Part shown: one piece after another, positions 24,751 through 39,932 of the stretch
Position numbering within the stretch: position 1 is the stretch's first letter
How the letters are laid out: each line of letters opens with the position of its first letter
Source: Bombus terrestris
Taxonomy: Eukaryota > Arthropoda > Insecta > Hymenoptera > Apidae
Length of the DNA stretch: 64,000 nucleotides
Direction: 5' to 3'
Assembly (NCBI RefSeq): GCF_910591885.1
Contig: NW_025963557.1
Span: 2,852,001 to 2,916,000, forward strand
Program-made: the position numbers and the translations under genes
The notes under the pieces: model-generated
What the model was told of the DNA's origin: nothing
Databases searched by the model: none
What the model saw: the letters and a program-made list of their open reading frames with translations, nothing else

Positions 24751-27700
24751 AGTATTACGTTATAACGTATGACGTAATGTATTATTACGATATAACGTAC
24801 AACGTTATGTCGTATTACGTTATAACGTATCATGTCATGTAGTATTACGTTATAACGTATGACGTTATGGAGTATTACGTTATAACGTATGAGGTCATGT
24901 GGTATTACGTTATTACGAATAACGTTATATTGTGTTACTTTATGACGTATGACGTCATGTAGTATTAGGTTACAACGTATGACGATTATGTATTATTACG
25001 ATATAACGTATGACGTTATGCAGTATTAGGTTATAACGTATGACGTCATGTGGTAGTACGTTATTACGAATAACGTTATATTGTGTTACTTTATGACGTA
25101 TGACGTCATGTGGTATTACGTTAATGCGAATAACGTTATATTGTGTCACTTTATGACGTATGACGTCATGTAGTATTACGTTTTAACGTATGACGGTATG
25201 AAGTATTGCGTTATTCCGTATAACGTTATATAGTGTTACGTTATAAAGTATGACGTCGTGTAGTATTACGTTATAACGTATGACGTTATGTATTATTACG
25301 ATATAACGTATGACGTCATGTAGTATTACGTTATAACGTATGACGTCATGTAGTATTACGTTATAACGTATGGCGTTATGTAGTATTACGATATAACGTA
25401 TGACGTCATGTGGTATTACGTTATTGCGAATAACGTTATATTGTGTTACTTTATGACGTATGACGTCATGTAGTATTACGTTATAACGTATGACGGTATG
25501 TAGTATTACGTTATTCCGCATAACGTTGTATAGTGTTACTTTATGAAGTATGACGTTATGTTGTATTACGTTATAACGTATGACGTCATGTAGTATTACG
25601 TTATAACGTATGGCGTTATGTAGTATTACGATATAACGTATGACGTCATGTGGTATTACGTTATTGCGAATAACGTTATATTGTGTTACTTCATGATGTA
25701 TGACGTCATGTAGTATTACGTTATAACGTATGACGGTATGTAGTATTACGTTATTCCGCATAACGTTGTATAGTGTTACTTTATTACGTATGACGTCATG
25801 TAGTATTACGTTATAACGTATGACGGTATGCAGTATTACGATATAACGTATGACGTCATGTAGTATTACGTTATAACGTATGACGTCATGTAGTATTACG
25901 TTATAACGTATGACGTCGTGTAGTATTACGTTATAACGTATGACGTTATGTATTATTACGATATAACGTAATACGTTATGCAGAATTGGGTTATAACGTA
26001 TGACGTCATGTAGTTTTGCGTTATAACGTATGACGTTACGTAGTATTACGTTATAACGTATGATGTTATGGAGTATTACGTTATAACGTATGACGTCATG
26101 TGGTAGTACGTTATTACGAATAACGTTATATTGTGTTACTTTATGACGTATGACGTCATGTAGTTTTGCGTTATAACGTATGACGGTATGTAGTATTGCG
26201 TTATTCCGTATAACGTTATATAGTGTTACGTTATAAAGTATGACGTCATGTAGTATTACGTTATAACGTATGACGTGATGTGGTATTACGTTATTACGAA
26301 TAACGTTATATTGTGTTACTTTATAACGTATGACGTCATGTAGTATTACGTTATAACGTATGGCGTTATGTAGTATTACGATATAACGTATGACGTCATG
26401 TGGTATTACGTTATTGCGAATAACGTTATATTGTGTTACTTTATGACGTATGACGTCATGTAGTATTACGTTATAACGTATGACGGTATGTAGTATTACG
26501 TTATTCCGCATAACGTTGTATAGTGTTACTTTATGAAGTATGACGTTATGTTGTATTACGTTATAAAGTATGACGTCGTGTAGTATTACGTTATAACGTA
26601 TGACGTCATGTAGTATTACGATATAACGTATGACGTTATGTAGTATTACGATATAACGTATGACGTTATGTAGTATTACGTTATAACGTATGACGTTATG
26701 TATTATTACGATATAACGTAATACGTTATGCAGAATTGGGTTATAACGTATGACGTCATGTAGTTTTGCGTTATAACGTATGACGTTACGTAGTATTACG
26801 TTATAACGTATGATGTTATGGAGTATTACGTTATAACGTATGACGTCATGTGGTAGTACGTTATTACGAATAACGTTATATTGTGTTACTTTATGACGTA
26901 TGACGTCATGTAGTTTTGCGTTATAACGTATGACGGTATGTAGTATTGCGTTATTCCGTATAACGTTATATAGTGTTACGTTATAAAGTATGACGTCATG
27001 TAGTATTACGTTATAACGTATGACGTGATGTGGTATTACGTTATTACGAATAACGTTATATTGTGTTACTTTATAACGTATGACGTCATGTAGTATTACG
27101 TTATAACGTATGATGTTATGGAGTATTACGTTATAACGTATGACGTCATGTGGTAGTACGTTATTACGAATAACGTTATATTGTGTTACTTTATGACGTA
27201 TGACGTCATGTAGTTTTGCGTTATAACGTATGACGGTATGTAGTATTGCGTTATTCCGTATAACGTTATATAGTGTTACGTTATAAAGTATGACGTTATG
27301 TATTATTACGATATAACGTATGACGTCATGTAGTATTACGTTATAACGTATGACGTCATGTAGTATTACGTTATAACGTATGGCGTTATGTAGTATTACG
27401 ATATAACGTATGACGTCATGTGGTATTACGTTATTGCGAATAACGTTATATTGTGTTACTTTATGACGTATGACGCCATGTAGTATTACGTTATAACGTA
27501 TGACGGTATGTAGTATTACGTTATTCCGCATAACGTTGTATAGTGTTACTTTATGAAGTATGACGTTATGTTGTATTACGTTATAACGTATGACGTCATG
27601 TAGTATTACGTTATAACGTATGGCGTTATGTAGTATTACGATATAACGTATGACGTCATGTGGTATTACGTTATTGCGAATAACGTTATATTGTGTTACT

Positions 27701-28620
27701 TCATGATGTATGACGTCATGTAGTATTACGTTATAACGTATGACGGTATGTAGTATTACGTTATTCCGCATAACGTTGTATAGTGTTACTTTATTACGTA
27801 TGACGTCATGTAGTATTACGTTATAACGTATGACGGTATGTAGTATTACGATATAACCTATGACGTCATGTAGTATTACGTTATAACGTATGACGTCATG
27901 TAGTATTACGTTATAACGTATGACGTCGTGTAGTATTACGTTATAACGTATGACGTTATGTATTATTACGATATAACGTAATACGTTATGCAGAATTGGG
28001 TTATAACGTATGACGTCATGTAGTTTTGCGTTATAACGTATGACGTTACGTAGTATTACGTTATAACGTATGATGTTATGGAGTATTACGTTATAACGTA
28101 TGACGTCATGTGGTAGTACGTTATTACGAATAACGTTATATTGTGTTACTTTATGACGTATGACGTCATGTAGTTTTGCGTTATAACGTATGACGGTATG
28201 TAGTATTGCGTTATTCCGTATAACGTTATATAGTGTTACGTTATAAAGTATGACGTCATGTAGTATTACGTTATAACGTATGACGTGATGTGGTATTACG
28301 TTATTACGAATAACGTTATATTGTGTTACTTTATAACGTATGACGTCATGTAGTATTACGTTATAACGTATGGCGTTATGTAGTATTACGATATAACGTA
28401 TGACGGCATGTGGTATTACGTTATTGCGAATAACGTTATATTGTGTTACTTTATGACGTATGACGTCATGTAGTATTACGTTATAACGTATGACGGTGTG
28501 TAGTATTACGTTATTCCGCATAACGTTGTATAGTGTTACTTTATGAAGTATGACGTTATGTTGTATTACGTTATAAAGTATGACGTCGTGTAGTATTACG
28601 TTATAACGTATGGCGTTATG
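24750..28620 (+). repeat. Left-family satellite between block copies a and b
   Basis: Satellite only. It contains two good copies of the 720-bp unit (from 25891 and from 27901), the duplicated block shared with 9270-10530, and one 31-bp monomer (24980). The open minus frame 25183-28521 (1,112 codons) is a consequence of there being no indel or TTTTAA stop variant in this stretch. It is not evidence of a gene. Confidence 0.85.
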
Positions 28621-29114
28621 TAGAATTTCGATATCACGTATGACGTCATGTGGTGTTACGTAATTGCAAATAACGTTATATTGTGTTACTTTATGACGTA
28701 TGACGTCATGTAGTATTAGATTACAACGTATGACGTTATGTATTATTACGATACAACGTATGACGTTATATATTACTACGATATAACGTATGACGTTATG
28801 CAGTATTAGGTTATAACGTATGACGTTATGTATTATTACGATACAACGTATGACGTTATATATTACTACGATACAACGTATGACGTTATGCAGTATTAGG
28901 TTATAACGTATGACGTCATGTGGTATTACGTTATTACGAATAACGTTATATTGTGTTACTTTATGTAGTATGACTTATGTAGTATGACGTGATGTAGCAT
29001 TTCTTTATAATGTATGACGTTATGTAGCATTACGGTATTACGAATAACGTTGTACTGTGCTACTTTATAACGTATGACGTTATAAAGTGTTACGTTATAA
29101 CGTATGACGTCGTG
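28621..29114 (+). repeat. Diverged 494-bp block with 44-bp element, copy b
   Basis: The 330-bp lead and the 44-bp element (28951-28994) match copy a closely. The left flank differs. Copies a, c and d are preceded by several hundred bases of shared AGAATTACG, GTGTTACGTAATTGCG and TTAGATTACAACG monomers. Here the block is joined directly to an ordinary monomer ending TATGGCGTTATG. The join lies at or just before 28621 and looks like a recombination breakpoint. Confidence 0.88.
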
Positions 29115-32100
29115 TAGTATTACGTTATAACGTATGACGTAATGTATTATTACGATATAACGTACAACGTTATGTCGTATTACGTTATAACGTATCATGT
29201 CATGTAGTATTACGTTATAACGTATGACGTTATGGAGTATTACGATATAACGTATGACGTCATGTGGTATTACGTTATTGCGAATAACGTTATATTGTGT
29301 TACTTTATGACGTATGACGTCATGTAGTATTACGTTATAACGTATGACGGTAGGTAGTATTACGTTATTCCGCATAACGTTGTATAGTGTTACTTTATGA
29401 AGTATGACGTTATGTTGTATTACGTTATAACGTATGACGTCATGTAGTATTACGTTATAACGTATGGCGTTATGTAGTATTACGATATAACGTATGACGT
29501 CATGTGGTATTACGTTATTGCGAATAACGTTATATTGTGTTACTTCATGATGTATGACGTCATGTAGTATTACGTTATAACGTATGACGGTATGTAGTAT
29601 TACGTTATTCCGCATAACGTTGTATAGTGTTACTTTATTACGTATGACGTCATGTAGTATTACGTTATAACGTATGACGGTATGTAGTATTACGATATAA
29701 CCTATGACGTCATGTAGTATTACGTTATAACGTATGACGTCATGTAGTATTACGTTATAACGTATGACGTCGTGTAGTATTACGTTATAACGTATGACGT
29801 TATGTATTATTACGATATAACGTAATACGTTATGCAGAATTGGGTTATAACGTATGACGTCATGTAGTTTTGCGTTATAACGTATGACGTTACGTAGTAT
29901 TACGTTATAACGTATGATGTTATGGAGTATTACGTTATAACGTATGACGTCATGTGGTAGTACGTTATTACGAATAACGTTATATTGTGTTACTTTATGA
30001 CGTATGACGTCATGTAGTTTTGCGTTATAACGTATGACGGTATGTAGTATTGCGTTATTCCGTATAACGTTATATAGTGTTACGTTATAAAGTATGACGT
30101 CATGTAGTATTACGTTATAACGTATGACGTGATGTGGTATTACGTTATTACGAATAACGTTATATTGTGTTACTTTATAACGTATGACGTCATGTAGTAT
30201 TACGTTATAACGTATGGCGTTATGTAGTATTACGTTATAACGTATGACGTCATGTAGTATTACGTTATAACGTATGGCGTTATGTAGTATTACGATATAA
30301 CGTATGACGTTATGGTGTATTACGTTATAACGTATGAGGTCATGTGGTATTACGTTATTACGAATAACGTTATATTGTGTTACTTTATGACGTATGACGT
30401 CATGTAGTATTAGGTTACAACGTATGACGATTATGTATTATTACGATATAACGTATGACGTTATGCAGTATTAGGTTATAACGTATGACGTCATGTAGTT
30501 TTGCGAGATAACAGATGACGTTATGTATTATTACGATATAACGTATGACGTCATGTGGTATTACGTTATTGCGAATAACATTATATTGTGTCACTTTATG
30601 ACGTATGACGTCATGTAGCATTACGTTTTAACGTATGACGGTATGTAGTATTGCGTTATTCCGTATAACGTTATATAGTGCTACGTTATAAAGTATGACG
30701 TCGTGTAGTATTACGTTATAACGTATGACGTTATGTATTATTACGATATAACGTATGACGTCATGTAGTATTACGTTATAACGTATGACGTCATGTAGTA
30801 TTACGTTATAACGTATGGCGTTATGTAGTATTACGATATAACGTATGACGTCATGTGGTATTACGTTATTGCGAATAACGTTATATTGTGTTACTTTATG
30901 ACGTATGACGTCATGTAGTATTACGTTATAACGTATGACGGTATGTAGTATTACGTTATTCCGCATAACGTTGTATAGTGTTACTTTATTACGTATGACG
31001 TCATGTAGTATTACGTTATAACGTATGACGGTATGTAGTATTACGATATAACCTATGACGTCATGTAGTATTACGTTATAACGTATGACGTCATGTAGTA
31101 TTACGTTATAACGTATGACGTCGTGTAGTATTACGTTATAACGTATGACGTTATGTATTATTACGATATAACGTAATACGTTATGCAGAATTGGGTTATA
31201 ACGTATGACGTCATGTAGTTTTGAGTTATAACGTATGACGTTACGTAGTATTACGTTATAACGTATGATGTTATGGAGTATTACGTTATAACGTATGACG
31301 TCATGTGGTAGTACGTTATTACGAATAACGTTATATTGTGTTACTTTATGACGTATGACGTCATGTAGTTTTGCGTTATAACGTATGACGTTATGTAGTA
31401 TTACGATATAACGTATGACGTCATGTGGTATTACGTTATTGCGAATAACGTTATATTGTGTCACTTTATGACGTATGACGTCATGTAGTATTACGTTTTA
31501 ACGTATGACGGTATGTAGTATTGCGTTATTCCGTATAACGTTATATAGTGTTACGTTACAAAGTATGACGTCGTGTAGTATTACGTTATAACGTATGACG
31601 TTATGTGGTATTACGTTATTACGAATATCGTAATATTGTGTTACTTTATGACGTATGACGTCATGTAGTATTACTTTGTGACGTATGACGTCATGTAGTA
31701 TTACTTTATGACGTATGACGTCATGTACTATTACGATATAACGTATGACGTTATGTTGTATTACGATATAACGTATGACGTTATGTAGTATTACGTTATA
31801 ACGTATGACGTCATGTAGTATTACGTTATAACGTATGACGGTATGTAGTATTGCGTTATTCCGTATAACGTTATATAGTGTTACGTTATAAAGTATGACG
31901 TCATGTAGTATTACGTTATAACGTATGACGTCATGTAGTATTACGATATAACGTACAACGTTATGTCGTATTACGTTATAACGTATCATGTCATGTAGTA
32001 TTACGTTATAACGTATGACGTTATGGAGTATTACGTTATAACGTATGAGGTCATGTGGTATTACGTTATTACGAATAACGTTATATTGTGTTACTTTATG

Positions 32101-34441
32101 ACGTATGACGTCATGTAGTATTAGGTTACAACGTATGACGATTATGTATTATTACGATATAACGTATGACGTTATGCAGTATTAGGTTATAACGTATGAC
32201 GTCATGTAGTATTACGTTATAACGTATGGCGTTATGTAATATTACGATATAACGTATGACGTCATGTGGTATTACGTTATTGCGAATAACGTTATATTGT
32301 GTTACTTTATGACGTATGACGTCATGTAGTATTACGTTATAACGTATGACGGTATGTAGTATTACGTTATTCCGCATAACGTTGTATAGTGTTACTTTAT
32401 GAAGTATGACGTTATGTTGTATTACGTTATAACGTATGACGTCATGTAGTATTACGTTATAACGTATGGCGTTATGTAGTATTACGATATAACGTATGAC
32501 GTCATGTGGTATTACGTTATTGCGAATAACGTTATATTGTGTTACTTCATGATGTATGACGTCATGTAGTATTACGTTATAACGTATGACGGTATGTAGT
32601 ATTACGTTATTCCGCATAACGTTGTATAGTGTTACTTTATTACGTATGACGTCATGTAGTATTACGTTATAACGTATGACGGTATGTAGTATTACGATAT
32701 AACCTATGACGTCATGTAGTATTACGTTATAACGTATGACGTCATGTAGTATTACGTTATAACGTATGACGTCGTGTAGTATTACGTTATAACGTATGAC
32801 GTTATGTATTATTACGATATAACGTAATACGTTATGCAGAATTGGGTTATAACGTATGACGTCATGTAGTTTTGCGTTATAACGTATGACGTTACGTAGT
32901 ATTACGTTATAACGTATGATGTTATGGAGTATTACGTTATAACGTATGACGTCATGTGGTAGTACGTTATTACGAATAACGTTATATTGTGTTACTTTAT
33001 GACGTATGACGTCATGTAGTTTTGCGTTATAACGTATGACGGTATGTAGTATTGCGTTATTCCGTATAACGTTATATAGTTTTACGTTATAAAGTATGAC
33101 GTCATGTAGTATTACGTTATAACGTATGACGTGATGTGGTATTACGTTATTACGAATAACGTTATATTGTGTTACTTTATAACGTATGACGTCATGTAGT
33201 ATTACGTTATAACGTATGGCGTTATGTAGTATTACGATATAACGTATGACGTCATGTGGTATTACGTTATTGCGAATAACGTTATATTGTGTTACTTTAT
33301 GACGTATGACGTCATGTAGTATTACGTTATAACGTATGACGGTATGTAGTATTACGTTATTCCGCATAACGTTGTATAGTGTTACTTTATGAAGTATGAC
33401 GTTATGTTGTATTACGTTATAAAGTATGACGTCGTGTAGTATTACGTTATAACGTATGACGTTATGTGGTATTACGTTATTACGAATATCGTAATATTGT
33501 GTTACTTTATGACGTATGACGTCATGTAGTATTACTTTGTGACGTATGACGTCATGTAGTATTACTTTATGACGTATGACGTCATGTAGTATTACGATAT
33601 AACGTATGACGTTATGTAGTATTACGATATAACGTATGACGTTATGTAGTATTACGTTATAACGTATGACGTCATGTAGTATTACGTTATAACGTATGAC
33701 GGTATGTAGTATTGCGTTATTCCGTATAACGTTATATAGTGTTACGTTATAAAGTATGACGTCATGTAGTATTACGTTATAACGTATGACGTCATGTAGT
33801 ATTACGATATAACGTACAACGTTATGTCGTATTACGTTATAACGTATCATGTCATGTAGTATTACGTTATAACGTATGACGTTATGGAGTATTACGTTAT
33901 AACGTATGAGGTCATGTGGTATTACGTTATTACGAATAACGTTATATTGTGTTACTTTATGAAGTATGACGTCATGTAGTATTAGGTTACAACGTATGAC
34001 GATTATGTATTATTACGATATAACGTATGACGTTATGCAGTATTAGGTTATAACGTATGACGGTATGTAGTATTGCGTTATTCCGTATAACGTTATATAG
34101 TGTTACGTTATAAAGTATGACGTCATGTCGTATTACGTTATAACGTATCATGTCATGTAGTATTACGTTATAACGTATGACGTTATGGAGTATTACGTTA
34201 TAACGTATGAGGTCATGTGGTATTACGTTATTACGAATAACGTTATATAGTGTTACGTTATAAAGTATGACGTCATGTAGTATTACGTTATAACGTATGA
34301 CGTCATGTAGTATTACGATATAACGTATGACGTTATGTAGTATTACGTTATAACGTATGACGGTATGTAGTATTGCGTTATTCCGTATAACGTTATATAG
34401 TGTTACGTTATAAAGTATGACGTCATGTAGTATTACGTTAT
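29115..34441 (+). repeat. Left-family satellite, mosaic segment
   Basis: Satellite only. It holds a partial 720-bp unit from about 29770, a short duplication of two monomers near 30210-30300, the last seen GCGAGATAACA marker near 30500, and the large duplicated block 31484-34060. It also holds a tract at 34060-34440 where KL-type pairs (ATTCCGTATAACG, then AAAGTATGACG) recur with short spacing. No gene was seen. Confidence 0.82.
31484..34060 (+). repeat. Segmental duplication, copy 2 (offset 27,644 bp)
   Basis: This is the partner of 3840-6416. Scattered substitutions separate the two, for example TAGTTTTACG near 33078 where copy 1 has TAGTGTTACG. Just upstream, 30.4-31.6 kb shares private variants with other places: AATAACATTATATTG with about 18.09 kb, TAGTGCTACG with about 18.2 kb, and GTTACAAAG (31556) with 15319. 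The segment is therefore a mosaic and not a single simple duplication. Confidence 0.75.
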
Positions 34442-36842
34442 AACGTATGACGTCATGTAGTATTACGTTTTAACGTATGACGGTATGTAGTATTGCGTTA
34501 TTCCGTATAACGTTATATAGTGTTACGTTATAAAGTATGACGTCGTGTAGTATTACGTTATAACGTATGACGTTATGTATTATTACGATATAACGTATGA
34601 CGTCATGTAGTATTACGTTATAACGTATGACGTCATGTAGTATTACGTTATAACGTATGGCGTTATGTAGTATTACGATATAACGTATGACGTCATGTGG
34701 TATTACGTTATTGCGAATAACGTTATATTGTGTTACTTTATGACGTATGACGTCATGTAGTATTACGTTATAACGTATGACGGTATGTAGTATTACGTTA
34801 TTCCGCATAACGTTGTATAGTGTTACTTTATGAAGTATGACGTTATGTTGTATTACGTTACAACGTATGACGTCATGTAGTATTACGTTATAACGTATGG
34901 CGTTATGTAGTATTACAATATAACGTATGACGTCATGTGGTATTACGTTATTGCGAATAACCTTATATTGTGTTACTTCATGATGTATGACGTCATGTAG
35001 TATTACGTTATAACGTATGACGGTATGTAGTATTACGTTATTCCGCATAACGTTGTATAGTGTTACTTTATTACGTATGACGTCATGTAGTATTACGTTA
35101 TAACGTATGACGGTATGTAGTATTACGATATAACCTATGACGTCATGTAGTATTACGTTATAACGTATGACGTCATGTAGTATTACGTTATAACGTATGA
35201 CGTCGTGTAGTATTACGTTATAACGTATGACGTTATGTATTATTACGATATAACGTAATACGTTATGCAGAATTGGGTTATAACGTATGACGTCATGTAG
35301 TTTTGCGTTATAACGTATGACGTTACGTAGTATTACGTTATAACGTATGATGTTATGGAGTATTACGTTATAACGTATGACGTCATGTGGTAGTACGTTA
35401 TTACGAATAACGTTATATTGTGTTACTTTATGACGTATGACGTCATGTAGTTTTGCGTTATAACGTATGACGGTATGTAGTATTGCGTTATTCCGTATAA
35501 CGTTATATAGTGTTACGTTATAAAGTATGACGTCATGTAGTATTACGTTATAACGTATGACGTGATGTGGTATTACGTTATTACGAATAACGTTATATTG
35601 TGTTACTTTATAACGTATGACGTCATGTAGTATTACGTTATAACGTATGGCGTTATGTAGTATTACGATATAACGTATGACGTCATGTGGTATTACGTTA
35701 TTGCGAATAACGTTATATTGTGTTACTTTATGACGTATGACGTCATGTAGTATTACGTTATAACGTATGACGGTATGTAGTATTACGTTATTCCGCATAA
35801 CGTTGTATAGTGTTACTTTATGAAGTATGACGTTATGTTGTATTACGTTGTAACGTATGACGTCATGTAGTATTACGTTATAACGTATGGCGTTATGTAG
35901 TATTACGATATAACGTATGACGTCATGTGGTATTACGTTATTGCGAATAACGTTATATTGTGTTACTTCATGATGTATGACGTCATGTAGTATTACGTTA
36001 TAACGTATGACGGTATGTAGTATTACGTTATTCCGCATAACGTTGTATAGTGTTACTTTATTACGTATGACGTCATGTAGTATTACGTTATAGCGTATGA
36101 CGGTATGTAGTATTACGATATAACCTATGACGTCATGTAGTATTACGATATAACGTACAACGTTATATAGAATTACGATATAACGTATGACGTCATGTGG
36201 TGTTACGTAATTGCGAATAACGTTATATTGTGTTACTTTATGACGTATGACGTCATATAGTATTACTTTATGACGTATGACGTCATGTAGTATTAGATTA
36301 CAACGTATGACGTTATGTATTATTACGATATAACGTATGACGTTATGTAGAATTTCGATATCACGTATGACGTCATGTGGTGTTACGTAATTGCAAATAA
36401 CGTTATATTGTGTTACTTTATGACGTATGACGTCATGTAGTATTAGATTACAACGTATGACGTTATGTATTATTACGATACAACGTATGACGTTATATAT
36501 TACTACGATATAACGTATGACGTTATGCAGTATTAGGTTATAACGTATGACGTTATGTATTATTACGATACAACGTATGACGTTATATATTACTACGATA
36601 CAACGTATGACGTTATGCAGTATTAGGTTATAACGTATGACGTCATGTGGTATTACGTTATTACGAATAACGTTATATTGTGTTACTTTATGTAGTATGA
36701 CTTATGTAGTATGACGTGATGTAGCATTTCTTTATAATGTATGACGTTATGTAGCATTACGGTATTACGAATAACGTTGTACTGTGCTACTTTATAACGT
36801 ATGACGTTATAAAGTGTTACGTTATAACGTATGACTTCGTGT
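34442..36842 (+). repeat. Segmental duplication, copy 2 (offset 12,092 bp)
   Basis: Partner of 22350-24750. Only a few substitutions were seen, for example ATTACAATATAACG near 34915, GAATAACCTTATA near 34957, and ACTTCGTG for ACGTCGTG near 36837. After 36842 this copy continues into GACATTATG and CGTAATACG monomers, which the partner lacks. Confidence 0.85.
36348..36841 (+). repeat. Diverged 494-bp block with 44-bp element, copy c
   Basis: Same structure as copy a, with the irregular element at 36678-36721 and the same 330-bp lead. It lies inside the 12,092-bp-offset duplication and also heads a second series: copy d follows 3,585 bp later. The only change noticed in the tail is ACTTCGTG for ACGTCGTG. 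Confidence 0.9.
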
Positions 36843-39800
36843 AGTATTACGTTATAACGTATGACATTATGTATTATTACGATATAACGTAATACGTTAT
36901 GCAGAATTGGGTTATAACGTATGACGTCATGTAGTTTTGCGTTATAACGTATGACGTTACGTAGTATTACGTTATAACGTATGATGTTATGGAGTATTAC
37001 GTTATAACGTATGACGTCATGTGGTAGTACGTTATTACGAATAACGTTATATTGTGTTACTTTATGACGTATGACGTCATGTAGTATTAGGTTACAACGT
37101 ATGACGTTATGTATTATTACGATATAACGTATGACGTTATGCAGTATTAGGTTATAACGTATGACGTCATGTAGTTTTGCGTTATAACGTATGACGTTAT
37201 GTAGTATTACGATATAACGTATGACGTCATGTGGTATTACGTTATTGCGAATAACGATATATTGTGTCACTTTATGACGTATGACGTCATGTAGTATTAC
37301 GTTTTAACGTATGACGGTATGTGGTATTGCGTTATTCCGTATGACGTTATATAGTGTTACGTTATAAAGTATGACGTCGTGTAGTATTACGTTATAACGT
37401 ATGACGTTATGTATTATTACGATATAACGTATGACGTCATGTAGTATTACTTTATGACGTATGACGTCATGTAGTATTAGGTTACAACGTATGACGTTAT
37501 GTATTATTACGATATAACGTATGACGTTATGCAGTATTAGGTTATAACGTATGACGTCATGTAGTTTTGCGTTATAACTTATGACGTTATGTAGTATTAC
37601 GATACAACGTATGACGTCATGTGGTGTTACGTTATTGCGAATAACGTTATATTGTGTTACTTTATGACGTATGACGTCATGTAGTATTACGTTATAACGT
37701 ATGACGGTATGTAGTATTACGTTATTCCGTATAACGTTATATAGTGTTACTTTATGAAGTATGACGTTATGTTGTATTACGTTATATCGTATGACGTTAT
37801 GGAGCATTACGTTATAACGTATGAGGTCATGTGGTATTACATTAGTACGAATATCGTAATATTATGTTACTTTATGACGTATGACGTCATGTAGTATTAC
37901 TTTATGACGTATGACGGTATGTAGTATTAGATTACAACGTATGACGTTATGTATTATTACGATATAACGTATGACGTTATGTAGTATTACGATATAACGT
38001 ATGACGTTATGTAGTATTACGATATAACGTATGACGTTATATAGTATTACGTTATAACGTATGACGTCATGTAGTATTACGTTATAACGTATGACGTTAT
38101 GGAGTATTACGTTATAACGTATGAGGTCATGTGGTATTACGTTATTACGAATAACGTTATATTGTGTTACTTTATGACGTATGACGTCATGTAGTATTAG
38201 GTTACAACGTATGACGATTATGTATTATTACGATATAACGTATGACGTTATGCAGTATTAGGTTATAACGTATGACGTCATGTAGTTTTGCGTTATAACT
38301 TATGACGTTATGTAGTATTACGATACAACGTATGACGTCATGTGGTGTTACGTTATTGCGAATAACGTTATATTGTGTTACTTTATGACGTATGACGTCA
38401 TGTATTATTACGTTATAACGTATGACGGTATGTAGTATTACGTTATTCCGTATAACGTTATATAGTGTTACTTTATGAAGTATGACGTTATGTTGTATTA
38501 CGTTATATCGTATGACGTTATGGAGCAATACGTTATAACGTATGAGGTCATGTGGTATTACATTAGTACGAATATCGTAATACTGTGTTACTTTATGACG
38601 TATGACGTCATGTAGTATTACTTTATGACGTATGACGGTATGTAGTATTAGATCACAACGTATGACGTTATGTATTATTACGATATAACGTATGACGTTA
38701 TGTAGTATTACGATATAACGTATGACGTTATGTAGTATTACGATATAACGTATGACGTCATGTGGTATTACGTTAATGCGAATAACGTTATATTGTGTCA
38801 CTTTATGACGTATGACGTCATGTAGTATTACGTTTTAACGTATGACGGTATGTAGTATTGCGTAATTCCGTATAACGTTATATAGTGTTACGTTATAAAG
38901 TATGACGTCGTGTAGTATTACGTTATAACGTATGACGTTATGTAGTATTACGATATAACGTATGACGTCATGTGGTATTACGTTATTGCGAATAACGTTA
39001 TATTGTGTCACTTTATGACGTATGACGTCATGTAGTATTACGTTTTAACGTATGACGGTATGAAGTATTGCGTTATTCCGTATAACGTTATATAGTGTTA
39101 CGTTATAAAGTATGACGTCGTGTAGTATTACGTTATAACGTATGACGTTATGTATTATTACGATATAACGTATGACGTCATGTAGTATTACGTTATAACG
39201 TATGACGTCATATAGTATTACGTTATAACGTATGGCGTTATGTAGTATTACGATATAACGTATGACGTCATGTGGTATTACGTTATTGCGAATAACGTTA
39301 TATTGTGTTACTTTATGACGTATGACGTCATGTACTATTACGTTATAACGTATGACGGTATGTAGTATTACGTTATTCCGCATAACGTTGTATAGTGTTA
39401 CTTTATGAAGTATGACGTTATGTTGTATTACGTTATAACGTATGACGTCATGTAGTATTACGTTATAACGTATGGCGTTATGTAGTATTACGATATAACG
39501 TATGACGTCATGTGGTATTACGTTATTGCGAATAACGTTATATTGTGTTACTTCATGATGTATGACGTCATGTAGTATTACGTTATAACGTATGACGGTA
39601 CGTAGTATTACGTTATTCCGCATAACGTTGTATAGTGTTACTTTATTACGTATGACGTCATGTAGTATTACGTTATAACGTATGACGATATGTAGTATTA
39701 CGATATAACCTATGACGTCATGTAGTATTACGATATAACGTACAACGTTATATATAATTACGATATAACGTATGACGTCATGTGGTGTTACGTAATTGCG

Positions 39801-39932
39801 AATAACGTTATATTGTGTTACTTTATGACGTATGACATCATATAGTATTACTTTATGACGTATGACGTCATGTAGTATTAGATTACAACGTACGACGTTA
39901 TGTATTATTACGATATAACGTATGACGTTATG
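36842..39932 (+). repeat. Transition segment to the right satellite family
   Basis: Satellite only. The first ACATTAGTACG monomer appears near 37839 and again near 38560. This type was not seen to the left and recurs to the end of the window. TTAGGTTACAACGTATGACGTTATG monomers, rather than the GATTATG version, also become common. Sequence from about 38.1 to 39.9 kb is repeated 3.1 kb to the right. Confidence 0.82.

Noticed and set aside
25183..28521. Resemblance of the translated 5-residue rhythm (x, N or D, V, I, x) to pentapeptide-repeat proteins
   Set aside because: The rhythm follows from the 15-bp half-unit. The first position is mostly H or Y and the centre V is followed by I, which does not fit the family pattern A-(D/N)-L-x-x. 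No capping or flanking domain exists.
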